A DNA stretch of 64,000 nucleotides from positions 1,178,001 to 1,242,000 of the forward strand of contig JAQFWX010000006.1 in assembly GCA_027605045.1 (NCBI GenBank), read 5' to 3'. The notes under the pieces were generated by a model. The model did no database searches. It had not been told where the DNA came from and saw nothing but the letters and a program-made list of their open reading frames with translations. Below, one piece after another: positions 1 to 10,764 of this stretch. The stretch is from Phallus indusiatus (taxonomy: Eukaryota > Basidiomycota > Agaricomycetes > Phallales > Phallaceae). The position numbers and the translations under genes are program-made. The number at the start of each line of letters is the position of its first letter. The stretch's first letter is position 1.

Positions 1-423
1 TTTTCTAAACGATTGATCTCTTCTATGGGACATACGTTTGACTTATAATTGGTAGATATCTCATCAGAATATAAAGAACGCTGACAAGATTGAATGGTCT
101 CCTGATGTAAGTTAAGGTTAACGCTCGCAGGGTACGGTATATGCTTAAGCTCACATCCAAATGAAGGCAATCTATGGGAGAGATATACTCAGCAAAACGC
201 GCAATAGTCTAGGTCGATTAGCGGTTACCTCATGATTAATGCTCAGGAAGAAATCCCAATATAATAAAACCGCTGCTGACACTGCACAATGATGCACTAT
301 GTCAAAAAAAAAAGTATATGCATAACACTGAAAGGAAGCCTTACCCAAATTTAGGTCACTTGGAAATGTAGACTGAGCTATCTGCAGAATCACCTCAGGA
401 GAGAATTCAGCAAGACTGGACAT
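1..423 (-). CDS. DUF6533-family membrane protein, 5' part only (runs off the window)
   Basis: The gene starts at the ATG at 423 and continues past the left edge, so only about the first 70 residues are present. Exon 1 (27 codons plus one base) ends at a GTAAGG donor. The next exon encodes VSAAVLLYWDFFLSINHEV, a transmembrane segment followed by the acidic turn typical of DUF6533. A third exon at about 33-100 reads RPFNLVSVLYILMRYLP, the expected next helix of that family. DUF6533 proteins are fungal multi-pass membrane proteins of unknown function, found mostly in mushrooms. The identification rests on the pattern of two short helices. No function is proposed. The introns are about 65 and 130 nt, and the second could contain an unseen short exon. 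Confidence 0.6.
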
Positions 424-2253
424 GATTGTTAACTGAGAGTTTCAAGTTGCTGAGGCGAGGTTTCTTGTCAACGATACTTGCAGTTGAGCGGACTTGGGGA
501 CCTGGTGGTGATCGTTCTGATGATTTCAATGAACCCCAAGTTTTATGCGGCAAATATGAGATCTAAAATACCGCAGGTGGAATAAAATAAAAATAAACAC
601 GGACCATACATCATGCATTGTATTTTATTGCTATCAGAGGAGGCGTCTTGTCTTTAGCTTTTGGGATTGGCTCGTGTGCTTGCGTTCCCGTGGGTCGTGT
701 TCGGATACGGTAGTGTATGATTGCTTACGCTGGGAACATGAAGTTTGAGAAAGATCCCGATGGTATACAAATTCTCAAGACCTAGATCTCCAAGTGAATG
801 CGAATGGATAATGAAAAAGTGGCTGTTGTCTAACTCGCATGAATCAAGTAGTGTTTGCTGAGGAGATTTTTCATATCGATACCTTTTTGACGTTGAATAA
901 ACTTGAATGCGCAAATGAATAGAGAAAACTGTGCCTAGAATTGGCATCAATATATTTGTGCTCGAGGTAAATAAGAAGCCAAGCTCGATCAACACCGTTG
1001 TTACTTGATTCAATCAAAGTGAACGACCATCACGAAATTTGAAATTTGTAAAATGACCAACCTCAGGCACTACTTGCTTGAACTACATATTGCTACCGCA
1101 CTCACGGTATCCGTGCATTTCTGATTTCTGAGATATCATCTCCGTCCCTTACAGCCACCATCTCATCAGAACCTGTTTGTCCGCTATTAAATATGCTTTT
1201 TCAGATAGCGCGTGGTAAATAGTTTGTATTTATAGAGAGGATGGGATAGAATCACATACTCCACTCGTGTACACGTCGGTAACATTATACTCTGAGCTCC
1301 ACAATCCGGAACAAAGTTGATTCATGCCGAGTATTTATTTATACTCTGAATTCTGAGCTGAGGCGAGACTGCAGACTTCTTACTTGGAAGATGAATTTTC
1401 ACCTTAAACCGCGGAAGGTTTGTCTATTTAGGGTGTAATGATCAGGGAAAAAGAATACCGATGTGCTGATATGTATTTTTTTCGCAGCTTCTTTCATGAT
1501 GACCTTTTGCATAATGAGTTTAGAGCGTTTTGGTTTGAATCAATTTTGTCTCTTGTGTGGGAATACCGTACCAGGATACGTATTCTATGTGCGTGGCTTG
1601 TTAAAAAATCCTCTAACGTCCTTTCTTCATGGACTAAATTATTTTGCCGGTCCAAAGTTGGATTCTGGAGATCAAAAAATGATTATAGCGCGGTTCCGAG
1701 TTCCTCTACTTCCTCTTATTTTCCGATTGGACCTTAAAATGAATGTTGAATACTATAATGCATAAATCTGTTGAAACTCCCGTCAATTGAAAATTGAGAG
1801 CAGAAAATAACATACTATCAAATCACTAACCGAAGCCGAAGTTGAAGTTCACAGTCTTAAACAAAAAATTCGGTGTGATTAATCAAATGTGATTTGAATT
1901 CATCCGTACATCCTATTCAGGCTCTTTGCTCCCCATACAATCTATTATGCAAGTGCAACGATCAAATCATCGTTGATTTTTCCCTCAGATCATTCTATCA
2001 GAGAAAGGGTGTGTTCTACAGTTGAAGCTGAGGGCAAACGACGAGCCCGAGACTCAGCTCGGGTGTAATACATTGCTCGCAACTGGCGCGAATGGTGTTA
2101 AACGATTCCGTCACTTATTCACTTATTCACCCTGCAATAACGATATTGAGCTTCCAAAGTACCATAGTAATTTAATAGTGAACAAGCACACCTGTTAATT
2201 AAACATCATCCAATAGTAATAGCACAACAAATGTTGTGCCTTACTTTGGCCAA
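424..2253. other. Gene-poor stretch, nothing recognised
   Basis: AT-rich DNA with short open frames only (for example 654-1013 minus and 1438-1765 plus) that overlap one another, lack family motifs and show no convincing exon chain. The part just below 423 is presumably the promoter of the DUF6533 gene. Confidence 0.5.
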
Positions 2254-3095
2254 TCAAAGCTTGAATCCCAATCTTAAGGCGGCGAGCGGAGGCTTTCGCG
2301 GCATCATTTTCACATGATTCGCATAAGCCACCAAACGGTTATTCTCCTCCCGAATCTATAAAATTTGAATTAAAACACGAACACGAGGATTAGAGTTTTA
2401 GAAATGAGATGTGATAGGAGTGATATGAATGAGGGTCTTACTTCTCCGCGTACGTATAACGAGTTTTCAACGTGTGTGATAGTGCTTGCTGTGATTTTTA
2501 GTTTGGTGTTTCTTTATTGGTTCATTGGGTAAGGTAGTCGAATTTCAGTTAGAACAAGAACTTGCATTGGCACGTTGACGTTGGTGTAAGTGATATCTAA
2601 GCTTTTTGACGGTGCGAACGACGCCATTGTAAATTTTGAGCTTGTTGGAACGTCAGGAACGGAGCTCAGGAGGACGAAAGGTAGAGCTGTAATCCTATTC
2701 GATGCAAAACAAAGTTTATTCGCTGAGGTCGACAAGCTGTTAATGATCCACGTACATATCCAGCAAATAGGCGATACACCCGGTATGTAATGTCCGGCAC
2801 TGATCGACCATGTCTGAATTTAATCAGAAAACCCAGCGTCTTATGATGACATACAGTACATACCATCTTCCACTACGATCTTACATTCAACAATAGCCGT
2901 ATGACTGGACGTGTCATAAAGTAGTTTATCAATTCCGATCTTATCACCAACAGACTTTCCAAATGCACGCTTAGAAGAGCCAACGACAAATTTCGAAAAC
3001 CGTTGTCGAACTGTTTCGTGAACATCCTGAGATGCGTTTGAGAGAGTTGAATGTGCTCGTGATGACATGAAAGGGATGGGGATCGGGGTGGTCAT
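2254..3095 (-). pseudogene. Hotdog-fold acyl-CoA thioesterase-like gene, apparently frameshifted
   Basis: Exon 1 starts at the ATG at 3095 and runs to about 2860. It encodes an N-terminal domain ending FGKSVGDKIGIDKLL and IVECKIVVEDGM, as in ACOT13-like fungal thioesterases. After a roughly 50-nt intron a second block reads LHTGCIAYLLDM, matching the hotdog-helix motif (L-H-G-G-x-x-A-x-L-x-D) with T in place of the first G. Further downstream are a strand-like block (KSLDITYTN), then TKLKITASTIT, and a last exon with NNRLVAYANHVKM, the usual final strand, ending at the stop at 2254-2256. The frames of the LLDM block and the next block cannot be joined by any GT..AG intron I could find; one base is out. 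A second junction has the same problem. This suggests a decayed gene, although an unusual intron could also explain it. Family members hydrolyse acyl-CoA thioesters. Confidence 0.5.
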
Positions 3096-4000
3096 CAGAA
3101 TAAAAAAGGGTCGGTTTAAGTTGGCCGGGCCTCGAGCTCAGTCAGCTCGCGAGCCCGGGATTTTTTTTTGACAAAAACCGAACCCGACAATGAAATCTAA
3201 GAAATCAGCCGAAGTGAAGTGAGTTTTTTTTGTGAATTCACATATGGAGAAAAGGAGCTATTTCGGAAGAAGACGGCACAGTTTGAGCCAGGAGAAAAGG
3301 TACATACCAATCGCTGTCATGTTGTGAAGGTGTCCCACCAGATGGGGCCTGGCTGTAGGCCCTGGACGGCTTTAACGAACACCAAAATGAGACTATGTTT
3401 GAATTTGATGGTCTGTTGATTAGGCCTTTAGGACTAGATTATCTGATCATGCGAGGAGCGAGAAACATTCCGGACTTGGGCCGCCGTTACAGTCACAGCC
3501 AGTGTGCCTTTTGTTAGCGCCCGTCGGTGTACATCGGACATCCACGTCATTACTCCCTTTTCTTTCGTCCACTCTTTCGTTTTACTTCTTAGTTTTGTCT
3601 ATCACCAATTTACCTGCAATGTAGCCGATTATTCGGTCGACATTATCCTACGAGTAGCATCGACCAAGTTGATTAATGGAAAGTGGACATTGAGACACGG
3701 TGCATTATTTGAGGATGAAGGTAGATGTGTATTACTTCCTAACATGGAGATTGATGCGAAGGCCTAAATCTACTGTTAAACAGAACTGAATTGGATGATT
3801 TTAACCCGAACGGCACGACTCGCTAAGGCTAAATATGCGATACTTAGTGGAGAAATTCACGAACATGGAGATAAGGCCAGGGACAGGAAATGAAGAGACG
3901 AAGCAATAGGATCAATAAAAGTTACGAATATCAAAAAACTTATTTGATACAATACACACATCTTAAAGAATTCAATGAAGTAACAAAATTAATGATAAAA
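3096..4000. other. Intergenic, nothing recognised
   Basis: An 87-codon open frame at 3504-3767 (plus) starts with GTG rather than ATG and has no recognisable family motif. The 5' flank of the thioesterase-like gene is also here. Confidence 0.4.
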
Positions 4001-4042
4001 GCAAGGAATTGGTGTATCCCGACTCTACCGACAAGGTTGGAC
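4001..4042 (-). pseudogene. HNH-family fragment A (C-terminal tail piece)
   Basis: These 42 bases are identical, same strand, to 20687-20728, which is the serine-rich tail of the intact HNH_2 gene. On the minus strand both read TLSVESGYTNSL. The match continues weakly to about 4060 (ASSSSR). The surrounding minus-strand frame (3972-4250) reads into sequence that is not HNH-like, so this is a short relic joined to unrelated DNA. The perfect identity argues for a recent duplication or conversion. Confidence 0.65.
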
Positions 4043-4912
4043 AACGGGAGGACGAAGAGGCCTGTGGGGTTGAAACAGGAGAAGTTGAAGCGGGTGAAGT
4101 TGATGAGATGGATGGGATGGGTGAGATTGACGCGGTTTCGTCGTCAGTACCATTTCTGGCTGTGACTTGTAGATCCTGCCACATCTGGTATAATTCCGAC
4201 TCCTCCGAGTCTCTTCGTGATCCTTGTGATGTCTCCTCGTTCGGATCCATCTCTACTCTATCGTCCTCCGCTTCCTCGATGGATGGCGGGTACCCCTGGC
4301 AGTACTTGTTTTACGCATCATTTTCACGGGACTCGGAGTCCAAGGGAACAGGCAGTCATGTGTCAAAACTCTGAAATGGTGTTGAAAAATTAAAATACCT
4401 AAACTTGAGCTTGACCTGGGCATAAAGCGGAGCTTACCTTTCGAAGACCACGACACATTTGATATAGGGTTAATAAGGCTACATCTCAAGCACCGTGGAC
4501 AACTGTGAAGCCGAGTTTCAATCTTTTATGGGGAATTCAACTGTTGGTTAAGAACATTTGGGGAGGTTGGAAGACAACGTCGGGTGGCATGCTATAAAAG
4601 ACGTTGGCCTGGCTATCTAGTCCGAGCTGAGAAGAGACGTCAATCTTTCTGTTGTTGAAATTAGAACAGTTTAATAAGAAATGAGATATATGGACGTACG
4701 AGAGTCGGGTAGGAGATGAACATTGCAGAGCAACTTGTACACGGCACTTAAGTACGAGAGAGGGCACTTGGACTTAACCACCGGGGGTATTCAGATATTC
4801 ACCTTCCTTCGCGAGAGGAAATTTGTTTTCTACTCGATCATCAGTAATTGAGTCGAACGAATGGAAATGCATCCATGGTGTCCATTACCTGTCATGCATG
4901 TGGTCGAAGTGA
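4043..4912. other. Gene-poor stretch with unassigned minus-strand frames
   Basis: Minus-strand frames at 3972-4250 (Ser/Thr/Pro-rich), 4253-4489 and 4537-4767 are open but low-complexity or unrecognised. No exon chain or family motif could be supported. Confidence 0.4.
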
Positions 4913-5436
4913 TACTTTTTTAAAGACGTTATATGACTATTAGAGATGTACATAATATGACCATGATAGCGAAGAATGGATGAATATCATTTCTATCACC
5001 GAGGGTAGCGTTGCTAAGGTTTGTTGGCGATGTGGACCGAGTGTTGGTGATGTTTTGTATGGAAAATAATAGCAATTGTCATTTAGGCTAATGTATCTTA
5101 AGATTCTTACCATAGTTATTTATCGAAACCGTTGGCGTGTATCGGTGGATTTAAAACAGTATTAAGGCCTTTGATCTCGATAAATTATGCAATTCAGAAC
5201 ATAGACTAACATAGACTTAAGCTTGATATGACGTTGATTTATCCTTATAAATTCCGCATTTGCTAGCGCGTTGACTTGCAGTTTCGAATTCAACGACAAA
5301 TGTGATGAGTATGACCATTAAACCTCGCATATAGACCATCTTTTCCTTAGATTTTTTATTTCCTCTCTTTGAGACAATTTCTAGCGAAGTTACTACTATT
5401 TATGTTCCTCGTGGCGTTTTCAAAAAACGGTCCTAA
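4913..5436. repeat. Inverted-repeat arm, left copy
   Basis: About 520 bp that match, in reverse complement and with scattered substitutions and small indels, the segment at 8333-8890. Shared anchors include TTTTTTAAAGACGTTAT, GAAGAATGGATG, ACCGAGGGT, ACCGTTGGCGTGTATCGGTG, AAGGCCT, TCGATAAATTATGCAAT and, at the inner end, GGTCCTAAT. In both arms the strand pointing toward the arm centre contains protein-like stretches (SEEWM...ITEG; YRNRWRVSVDL here against YQNRWRVSVEL in the other arm). Here those stretches are broken by stops, so the repeat may derive from an unidentified gene. Confidence 0.75.
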
Positions 5437-5840
5437 TTGAACGTTTCGTCCGGTCCTGCGGCGTGAGTGTCAAAAAATTCCCAGGCCCACTGCACGTTTG
5501 CAAGCCTCCAACTTGATTAATGAGACTTCAGTTCATTTTATTGTCTTTCCCCTTTGAAGATCATTTACCAGGTTGACCGTTGACGTCATGTGGAGTGAAA
5601 GATGAGCATCATAACAGGCAAAACCGCGAAGAAATAAACAGCGGAAGGGACCCATGATTTAAACTAAGTTTGCAAGCTTATTTTGTTATTATTACGTGCA
5701 AACTTCATAATTTATATCTTTGTGTACATATCCGTTATATTTAAAAGGAATGGTCAGCCGCCATATGCACAAAAATAGAGAAAAGAAAATTACATCATGG
5801 ATGAGCATACGATGGACACGAATCGAATTTTTTGACAAAT
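5437..5840. other. Spacer between repeat arm and HNH copy B
   Basis: No coding potential recognised; this is the 3' flank of HNH copy B. Confidence 0.4.
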
Positions 5841-7092
5841 CTAACTCATGATGGCGCATGAGGAAGCGTATAAAAGTGCTTCTTCCAAGAGTTTTCCAGC
5901 AGAGCTATCGTGAGCCAGCACTTGAGTATCCTCCATATCCCTATAAACCTTCTCTACATATTCAGTAGCACCGGACAAGTGTGCAATCCGGCAATATGCC
6001 GCATGCAGTTTCAGATAGGCGGGGGAAGGAAGTGGTAAATTAATTTCATCCGACGTGGTGAAAGTGACATACTCCGGATATGCGAGTGATGCGATGTCAT
6101 ATGCCGTTGTTAGTTTGTAGCAGTGAAGTGTGGGCTAAATAGATGATATATATATTAATAAAAGGATAAATAAACACACCGTTTTCTCGAACCATAAATC
6201 TAATTGATTAAACTTGGTATGCACATCTTAACACAGCGTCATAACATTCTCCAATCTGTGAATTTGAGGTCCATTTACTTCATCTGGTATGTTTTCATAG
6301 CCAAAACATTTCAAAATAGTCCAAACCGTGGACACACATTTCTCCTAAAACCATTGGAGTTAGAGCCAAACAGCAAAAGAAAAACGATCTAAATTAAAAC
6401 TAGCTTTAATACCGACGCTAATTGAATCATTTAAATTGTGAGCACATTCCGTCGTTATAGCGAACACTTTCCCAACTTTTTGCCGCAACTCTTCACATTG
6501 TATGTATGTCGCGTAATCATAATGGCCCGAAAAGACGGAACGGAATTCGTCTTGAACGAGGGCCTTGAGCCGTTATCAGAAAAATGAAGATTTTTGGATA
6601 CAAAATTACTTTTCTCATAGCGGAACCATGGCTTGAAGGTGTGTCTTCCTTTGCTGCTTTGATCATGTCGGACAGACGGTCAAAGGATGGGCGAGACGGA
6701 TGACTGGATGGCGTAGACAACGGTATTTTATCAGATCTAACTATAAGGACATGCATATAATTAGATACGTTGGATAAGACATTAAATGATAACTCACAAG
6801 CTCTCACAAAATGAGTGTAATACATTTGTCCGAGCAACAAAAACTCTTCACGATTTAGACATGACAACACTTCACTGACTACTGTGCTCAGACCACGGTC
6901 AGTCGGATAGTAGTGAAATAGATAGCCAAGTATGCGAGAATATATCAGATCTCGTTCGACGTCGTTTCCGACCTCTTCTTCTTCAAGCTCTGTTTCGTAT
7001 AGAAGGCAAACTTCATAGGCATTATTAACAGGCGTGTCTGGAAGTCTTCCGTGGAGTTCTTTGGGGAGTTTGGCTCCTTTCATCCAAGACAT
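5841..7092 (-). pseudogene. HNH_2 nuclease-like gene, copy B (disrupted)
   Basis: A full-length relative of the intact copy at 20559-22000, with the same five-exon layout. The ATG at 7092 (MSWMKGAKLPKEL) matches the intact start MSLVKGTKLPKEL; the upstream in-frame extension starts with TTG and is not needed. Exon 1 is intact to FVRAC. Exon 3 reads LVQDEFRSVFSGHYD, so the conserved Cys of RCVVTG is Ser. Exon 4 matches STVWT to LENVMTL, but then has an in-frame TAA (complement of TTA near 6230) just before the final HNH His, plus a one-base shift at its start. The last exon is open (YPEYVTFTT to VLAHDSSAGKLLEEALL) and ends at 5841-5843, lacking the serine-rich tail of the intact copy. It is probably non-functional. 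It is transcribed divergently from the PhzF-like gene. Confidence 0.8.
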
Positions 7093-7157
7093 TTGAGGCA
7101 CGGAATGAACTGTGAACGTTTGAACCGTCAAAGGCAGACCTCCATATGTGTAGTACT

Positions 7158-7190
7158 ACACGTTACAGGCGACGGCGACGGACGGTCAGC
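7158..7190 (-). promoter_or_regulatory. Conserved upstream block of HNH copy B
   Basis: On the minus strand this contains GCTGACCGTCCGTCGCCGTC followed by TGTAACGTGTAG, about 66-98 bp upstream of the copy B start. It matches the block in the same place upstream of copies D, E and G, though it is the most diverged of the four. Because the PhzF-like gene starts just to the right, the block may lie in a shared divergent promoter. Confidence 0.45.
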
Positions 7191-7247
7191 AATTTTTTTT
7201 AGCTGACGTAGAATTTCGCTTATCTAACGGTCACACATGTCTCTCAG

Positions 7248-8232
7248 ATCTCAGTCCTCTCCGGTACTACATCTTTGACGCATTCACAACCACCCAATTT
7301 AAAGGCAATCCAGCAGCTGTAGTCTTCCTCCCCCGCTCACATCGCATCACCGACACTTTTCTTCAATCGATAGCTTCCGAATTTAACCTCGCGGAGACAG
7401 CGTTCGTTACTCCATCGGACTCGGAATCTGGACTGTATAACTTGCGCTGGTTCACACCGACGACTGAATTTCCCCTATGCGGTCATGCTACATTATCTTC
7501 TGCGGCTGCTTTATTCCTTGAACAAACTACACTGTCGGAACTTTCGTTTAGCACGCTGTCTGGAGTTCTCCACGCGCGACAACTCGCATCATCACCTCAA
7601 ATCAGTGAGAGTATGAAACTCGAACTTGAACTTCCTGCTGGTGATGTTACGGCTCTTTCGGAAAATGAGAACGAACACGTCACGAATGCTGTTGGTCAAG
7701 CTTTCTTTGCTTCAGCTGCAAAAGTCAAGTTCGCGGGCACCGGCTCGGGCGTCTCGTTTCATCACTATCTCCTCATTGAAATAAAAGGCGTTCCTTTGGA
7801 AGGTTTTCAAATCGACGTTTCACTATTGGTACGTTAGCGTTCCTCACGTTTCCAAACTGTATAAAAGCATTACAGAACATACTTCGCCCACGCTGGGAAG
7901 TCATAATCTTCACCCAACTCGCGGACAACCAGCACTATAGTAACTCTACTTTCAGACCTCATTTCATCTCCCGAGTCTTTTGTCCTCTCGAAGTCGTACC
8001 TGAAGATCCGGTAACAGGGAGTGCTCACTGCATGCTCGGACCTTATTGGGCTACCCGTCTTGATCTTCGTTCTGAAGTAGATTCGTCAGAGACAGAACTG
8101 CGAGGTGTCCAGGTCAGCGCTCGTAGTGGAAATGTAGGCGTACTTTGGGATGAGAATAGAAAGATATGTCGTATTCGCGGATATGTCACTTTGGTTGCGA
8201 AAGGAGAGTTGTATGTTACATGTACTAGTTAG
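7248..8232 (+). CDS. PhzF-family (phenazine biosynthesis-like) isomerase/epimerase
   Basis: Two exons are clear: 7248-7828 and 7876-8232, separated by a 47-nt GTACGT..CAG intron. The N-terminal lobe begins YYIFDAFTTTQFKGNPAAV and continues with the second conserved block FTPTTEFPLCGHATL. The C-terminal lobe carries EDPVTGSAHCMLGPYW, the strongest PhzF signature. These proteins have the diaminopimelate-epimerase fold; the founding member isomerises a dihydroanthranilate in phenazine synthesis, but fungal members have no agreed substrate. The 5' end is uncertain. No ATG is in frame directly upstream, and a splice acceptor (CTCTCAG at 7241-7247) suggests a short first exon within 7140-7240. The gene sits between the two inverted-repeat arms and head-to-head with HNH copy B. 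Confidence 0.88.
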
Positions 8233-8332
8233 TAGTAAGCTCGGAACGAACTGATTAAAATTCAACATTTCGGAAAGCCTTGGATGAGTACGCAGAATCA
8301 AGCATTAGAACCACCGTTGACATATTGTTAAT

Positions 8333-8890
8333 ATTAGGACCTTTTTGTGGAAGACGCCACGAGGAACCTATTTCAACCTAAATAGTAATTCCGCCGGAAA
8401 TTGTCTTAAAGAGAGGAAATAAAATATATATAAAAAAAATGGCATATATGCGAGGTATATTGGATGTGCTCATTACATTTGTCGTTGAATGCCTTACTGA
8501 CTGCAAGTCAATGCGCTAGTGATTGCATAATGCTTCGTGTAGCGGAATTTATAAGGACAGTGAATCAACGTCATACGTATGGCATTCTGGATTGCATAAT
8601 TTATCGAGATCAAAGGCCTTAATTCTGTTTTTAACTCCACCGATACACGCCAACGGTTTTGATAAATAACTATGGTAAGATACATTAGTTTAAATGACAT
8701 CATGATTAAATCGCTATTATTTTCATATAAAAGATTGCCAACTCCCGGTCCACATCGCCACAATCCTTAGCAACGCCACCCTCGGTGATAGTAATGGTAT
8801 ACATCCATTCTTCACTATTATGGTCTGTCATATTACATCTCCAATTGTCAGATAACGTCTTTAAAAGAGTAATGACACTCCATCGTATGT
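8333..8890. repeat. Inverted-repeat arm, right copy
   Basis: Reverse-complement partner of 4913-5436. The minus strand is more open than in the left arm: it reads SEEWMYTITITEGGVAKDCG and, in another frame, YQNRWRVSVELKTELRPLI. The coding source, if any, is better preserved here. Its outer end stops about 60 bp before the start codon of HNH copy C, and it replaces the promoter block seen upstream of the other HNH copies. Confidence 0.75.
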
Positions 8891-8952
8891 AACGCGTATG
8901 GAGATTTTTCTTTGAGGTCCGTCCAGGGTGATTGTATCCATTCCATACTTTA

Positions 8953-9545
8953 ATGTTCTCAGTGCAACGAAAGCCGGCCACCAACCGCACGAAAGGCTTC
9001 GAGAATTAGCTGTCAGCGCCTATGGATTGCCTTCGTTACGAAAGGGAGCTCGAAGAAGAAGAGGAGGCCGGAAACGACGTCGAACTGATATATTGCCGTA
9101 TAGTTGGTTATCTATTTCATCACTACCCGACCGACCGTGCTTTGAAGACAATAATCAGTGAAGTCCTGTCATGTACAAATCGTGAACAGTTTTTGTTACT
9201 TGGAGAAATGTATTACAGCCATTTTGTGAGAGCGTGTAAGTATCATTATTTCAATTTCTTACCCGTAACGTATCCAACCATACCCTTATAGTTAGATCTA
9301 ATAAAGGACGGATACCTACGCCATCTAGTCATGCATCTCGCCCATCGTTTGACCGTTTAGCCGACATGGTCAAAGCAGCAATTGAAGAAACACCTTCAAG
9401 TCATGGTTCCGCCAAGAGAAAGGTACTTTTATATCTAATAGTATTTGTTTTTCTGATCACAGCTTCAAAGCCTTGGTTCGTGACGGATTCCGATGCGTTG
9501 TTACAGGCCTATATGATCACGCAACATACGGGCAGTCTATCTCCA
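8953..9545 (+). pseudogene. HNH_2 nuclease-like gene, copy C (frameshifted, truncated)
   Basis: Very close to the intact copy, including introns. The first intron and the second (starting GTACTTTTATATCTAATAGT) are nearly identical base for base. Differences are disabling. In exon 1, GCCTATGGATTGCC lacks two T's present in the intact GCCTATGGATTTTGCC, shifting the frame. The acceptor before exon 3 has changed from CAAG to CAAA, so the AG is out of position. Homology ends after the block equivalent to VVTGRYDHATYRQS, so the catalytic His, Asn and His are absent. The remaining open stretch (YCRIVGYLFHHYPTDRAL to FVRAC) is well conserved, which points to recent decay. Confidence 0.8.
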
Positions 9546-10005
9546 CTGAACCAAGAGTTCTGCAAGTTTCAATTTAAAACTCTGGGGACGCACTTATGAC
9601 ATTCGTCTTAACAAACTCACGTAGGCTACGCTTTCTTACAGTGTACATCAGTTCACGCCTACTTGTCAAAGCGAAATAACAACTCCTTTGTCCTTGCGCG
9701 TATGTATTGCGCATGCTTTACAAGTTTTGATGGGTTTTTAGTATACTATACATACATTAGCAAACGTCAACAACTGCAATATTGAAAATCCGAATATTAG
9801 CGGTCGCCCGTATTTTGTCAGAAAGATAAACATGAACCGGTTCACATTTGCTTATACTGAGATGATACTTATGTTGAAACGCTTACAAAACATTTTGCAT
9901 TCCAATTTTACTTCCTACAACGTAAGTTCTGATTGAGCCTGCACACACTCATTCAGACTCAGGAGAGACTCGACTTGAATGGTTCAATGATGGAAGCATG
10001 TATTT
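9546..10005. other. Intergenic, nothing recognised
   Basis: AT-rich DNA between the truncated HNH copy C and the transposon. No coding or structural signal was seen. Confidence 0.4.
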
Positions 10006-10764
10006 TGTCACAAAAACCTGGAGAGGTTTATAAAGCTTTATAAACCCAAAAAAAACGTAAATGTCGGGGAAGTTTATAAACCATTAAAAAAAAATTCAAA
10101 GCTTTTATAAAGCTATATAAACTAGATCAACAAGTTTTTCAATACAACATCGCCTTGATTATGTTTTTTTGGAACTTGACTTTCTTTAATCTCGAATCAC
10201 ATGTTAAAGTAGTTATAAAAATATTATATTATTGAGATACAGATGTACATCGTCCAATACAAGTAGTACACTACCTATTAGACTACTACTATTACTACTA
10301 CTACTGCTACTGCTACTACTACTACTAATAATAATAATAATACTAATACCAGTAATACTACTACTACTACTACTACTGCTACTACTACTACTGCTACTAC
10401 TACTACTACTACTACTGCTACTACTACTACTACTACTACTAATAGACTACTAATCGAGGCAACAAGGGCGACTTGAAAATTTAACCAAGTCCCGAGTTTA
10501 TATAAAAAGTTGATCTTGCGCACAGACCATCCTTTTTTTTCATGCTATGGAGACGATTAGCGATTAGCCGATGAATGAGTTTTACCCGATCATAGCTTAG
10601 GCGAAGCTGCAGGACATTTATTGGAGAAAGGACCCGAAAATAAATTGCACAGGGAATAAAATGCATTGTGAAATTGAAATATAAATACAAATTAACATTG
10701 CATTGAGTTTATAAAGGTTTATAAACTCGGGCTGGTTTATAAACCCCTCCGGGTTTTTGTGACA
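10006..10764. mobile_element. Non-autonomous DNA transposon (MITE-like), 759 bp
   Basis: The ends are terminal inverted repeats of about 31 bp. The left end begins TGTCACAAAAACCTGGAG and the right end, read inward on the minus strand, begins TGTCACAAAAACCCGGAG; both continue into GGTTTATAAA, with about three mismatches overall. Subterminal DNA is packed with TTTATAAA palindromes, including a perfect 22-bp palindrome at 10025-10046 and near-palindromes at about 10708-10731. The interior has no transposase frame and holds a long CTA-type microsatellite. No clear target-site duplication is visible (left flank ATGTATTT, right flank TTATCATA), so the superfamily cannot be assigned. Confidence 0.8.
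10276..10453. repeat. Trinucleotide microsatellite (CTA)n inside the transposon
   Basis: About 180 bp of ACT/CTA triplets interrupted by CTG and ATA variants. The open frames through it are artefactual poly-Leu or poly-Val. Confidence 0.95.

Noticed and set aside
3504..3767. 87-codon plus-strand frame
   Set aside because: It begins with GTG, and no family motif or exon partner was found.
5841..7092. Missing splice acceptor before exon 3 of HNH copy B (ATAACG where E has TCACAG)
   Set aside because: The true acceptor is a few bases further on (CTCAAG), as in copy E, so this change is not disabling; the in-frame TAA is.
7093..7131. Longer start for HNH copy B (extra 13 residues)
   Set aside because: The extension begins with TTG, and the intact paralogue starts at the position equivalent to 7092.
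8494..8990. Minus-strand frames in the right repeat arm as an active gene
   Set aside because: Two frames must be combined without a good intron, and the partner arm is full of stops; kept only as part of the repeat.
10232..10523. Open frames of 73 and 81 codons made almost entirely of Leu or Val
   Set aside because: They are translations of the CTA microsatellite inside the transposon, not genes.
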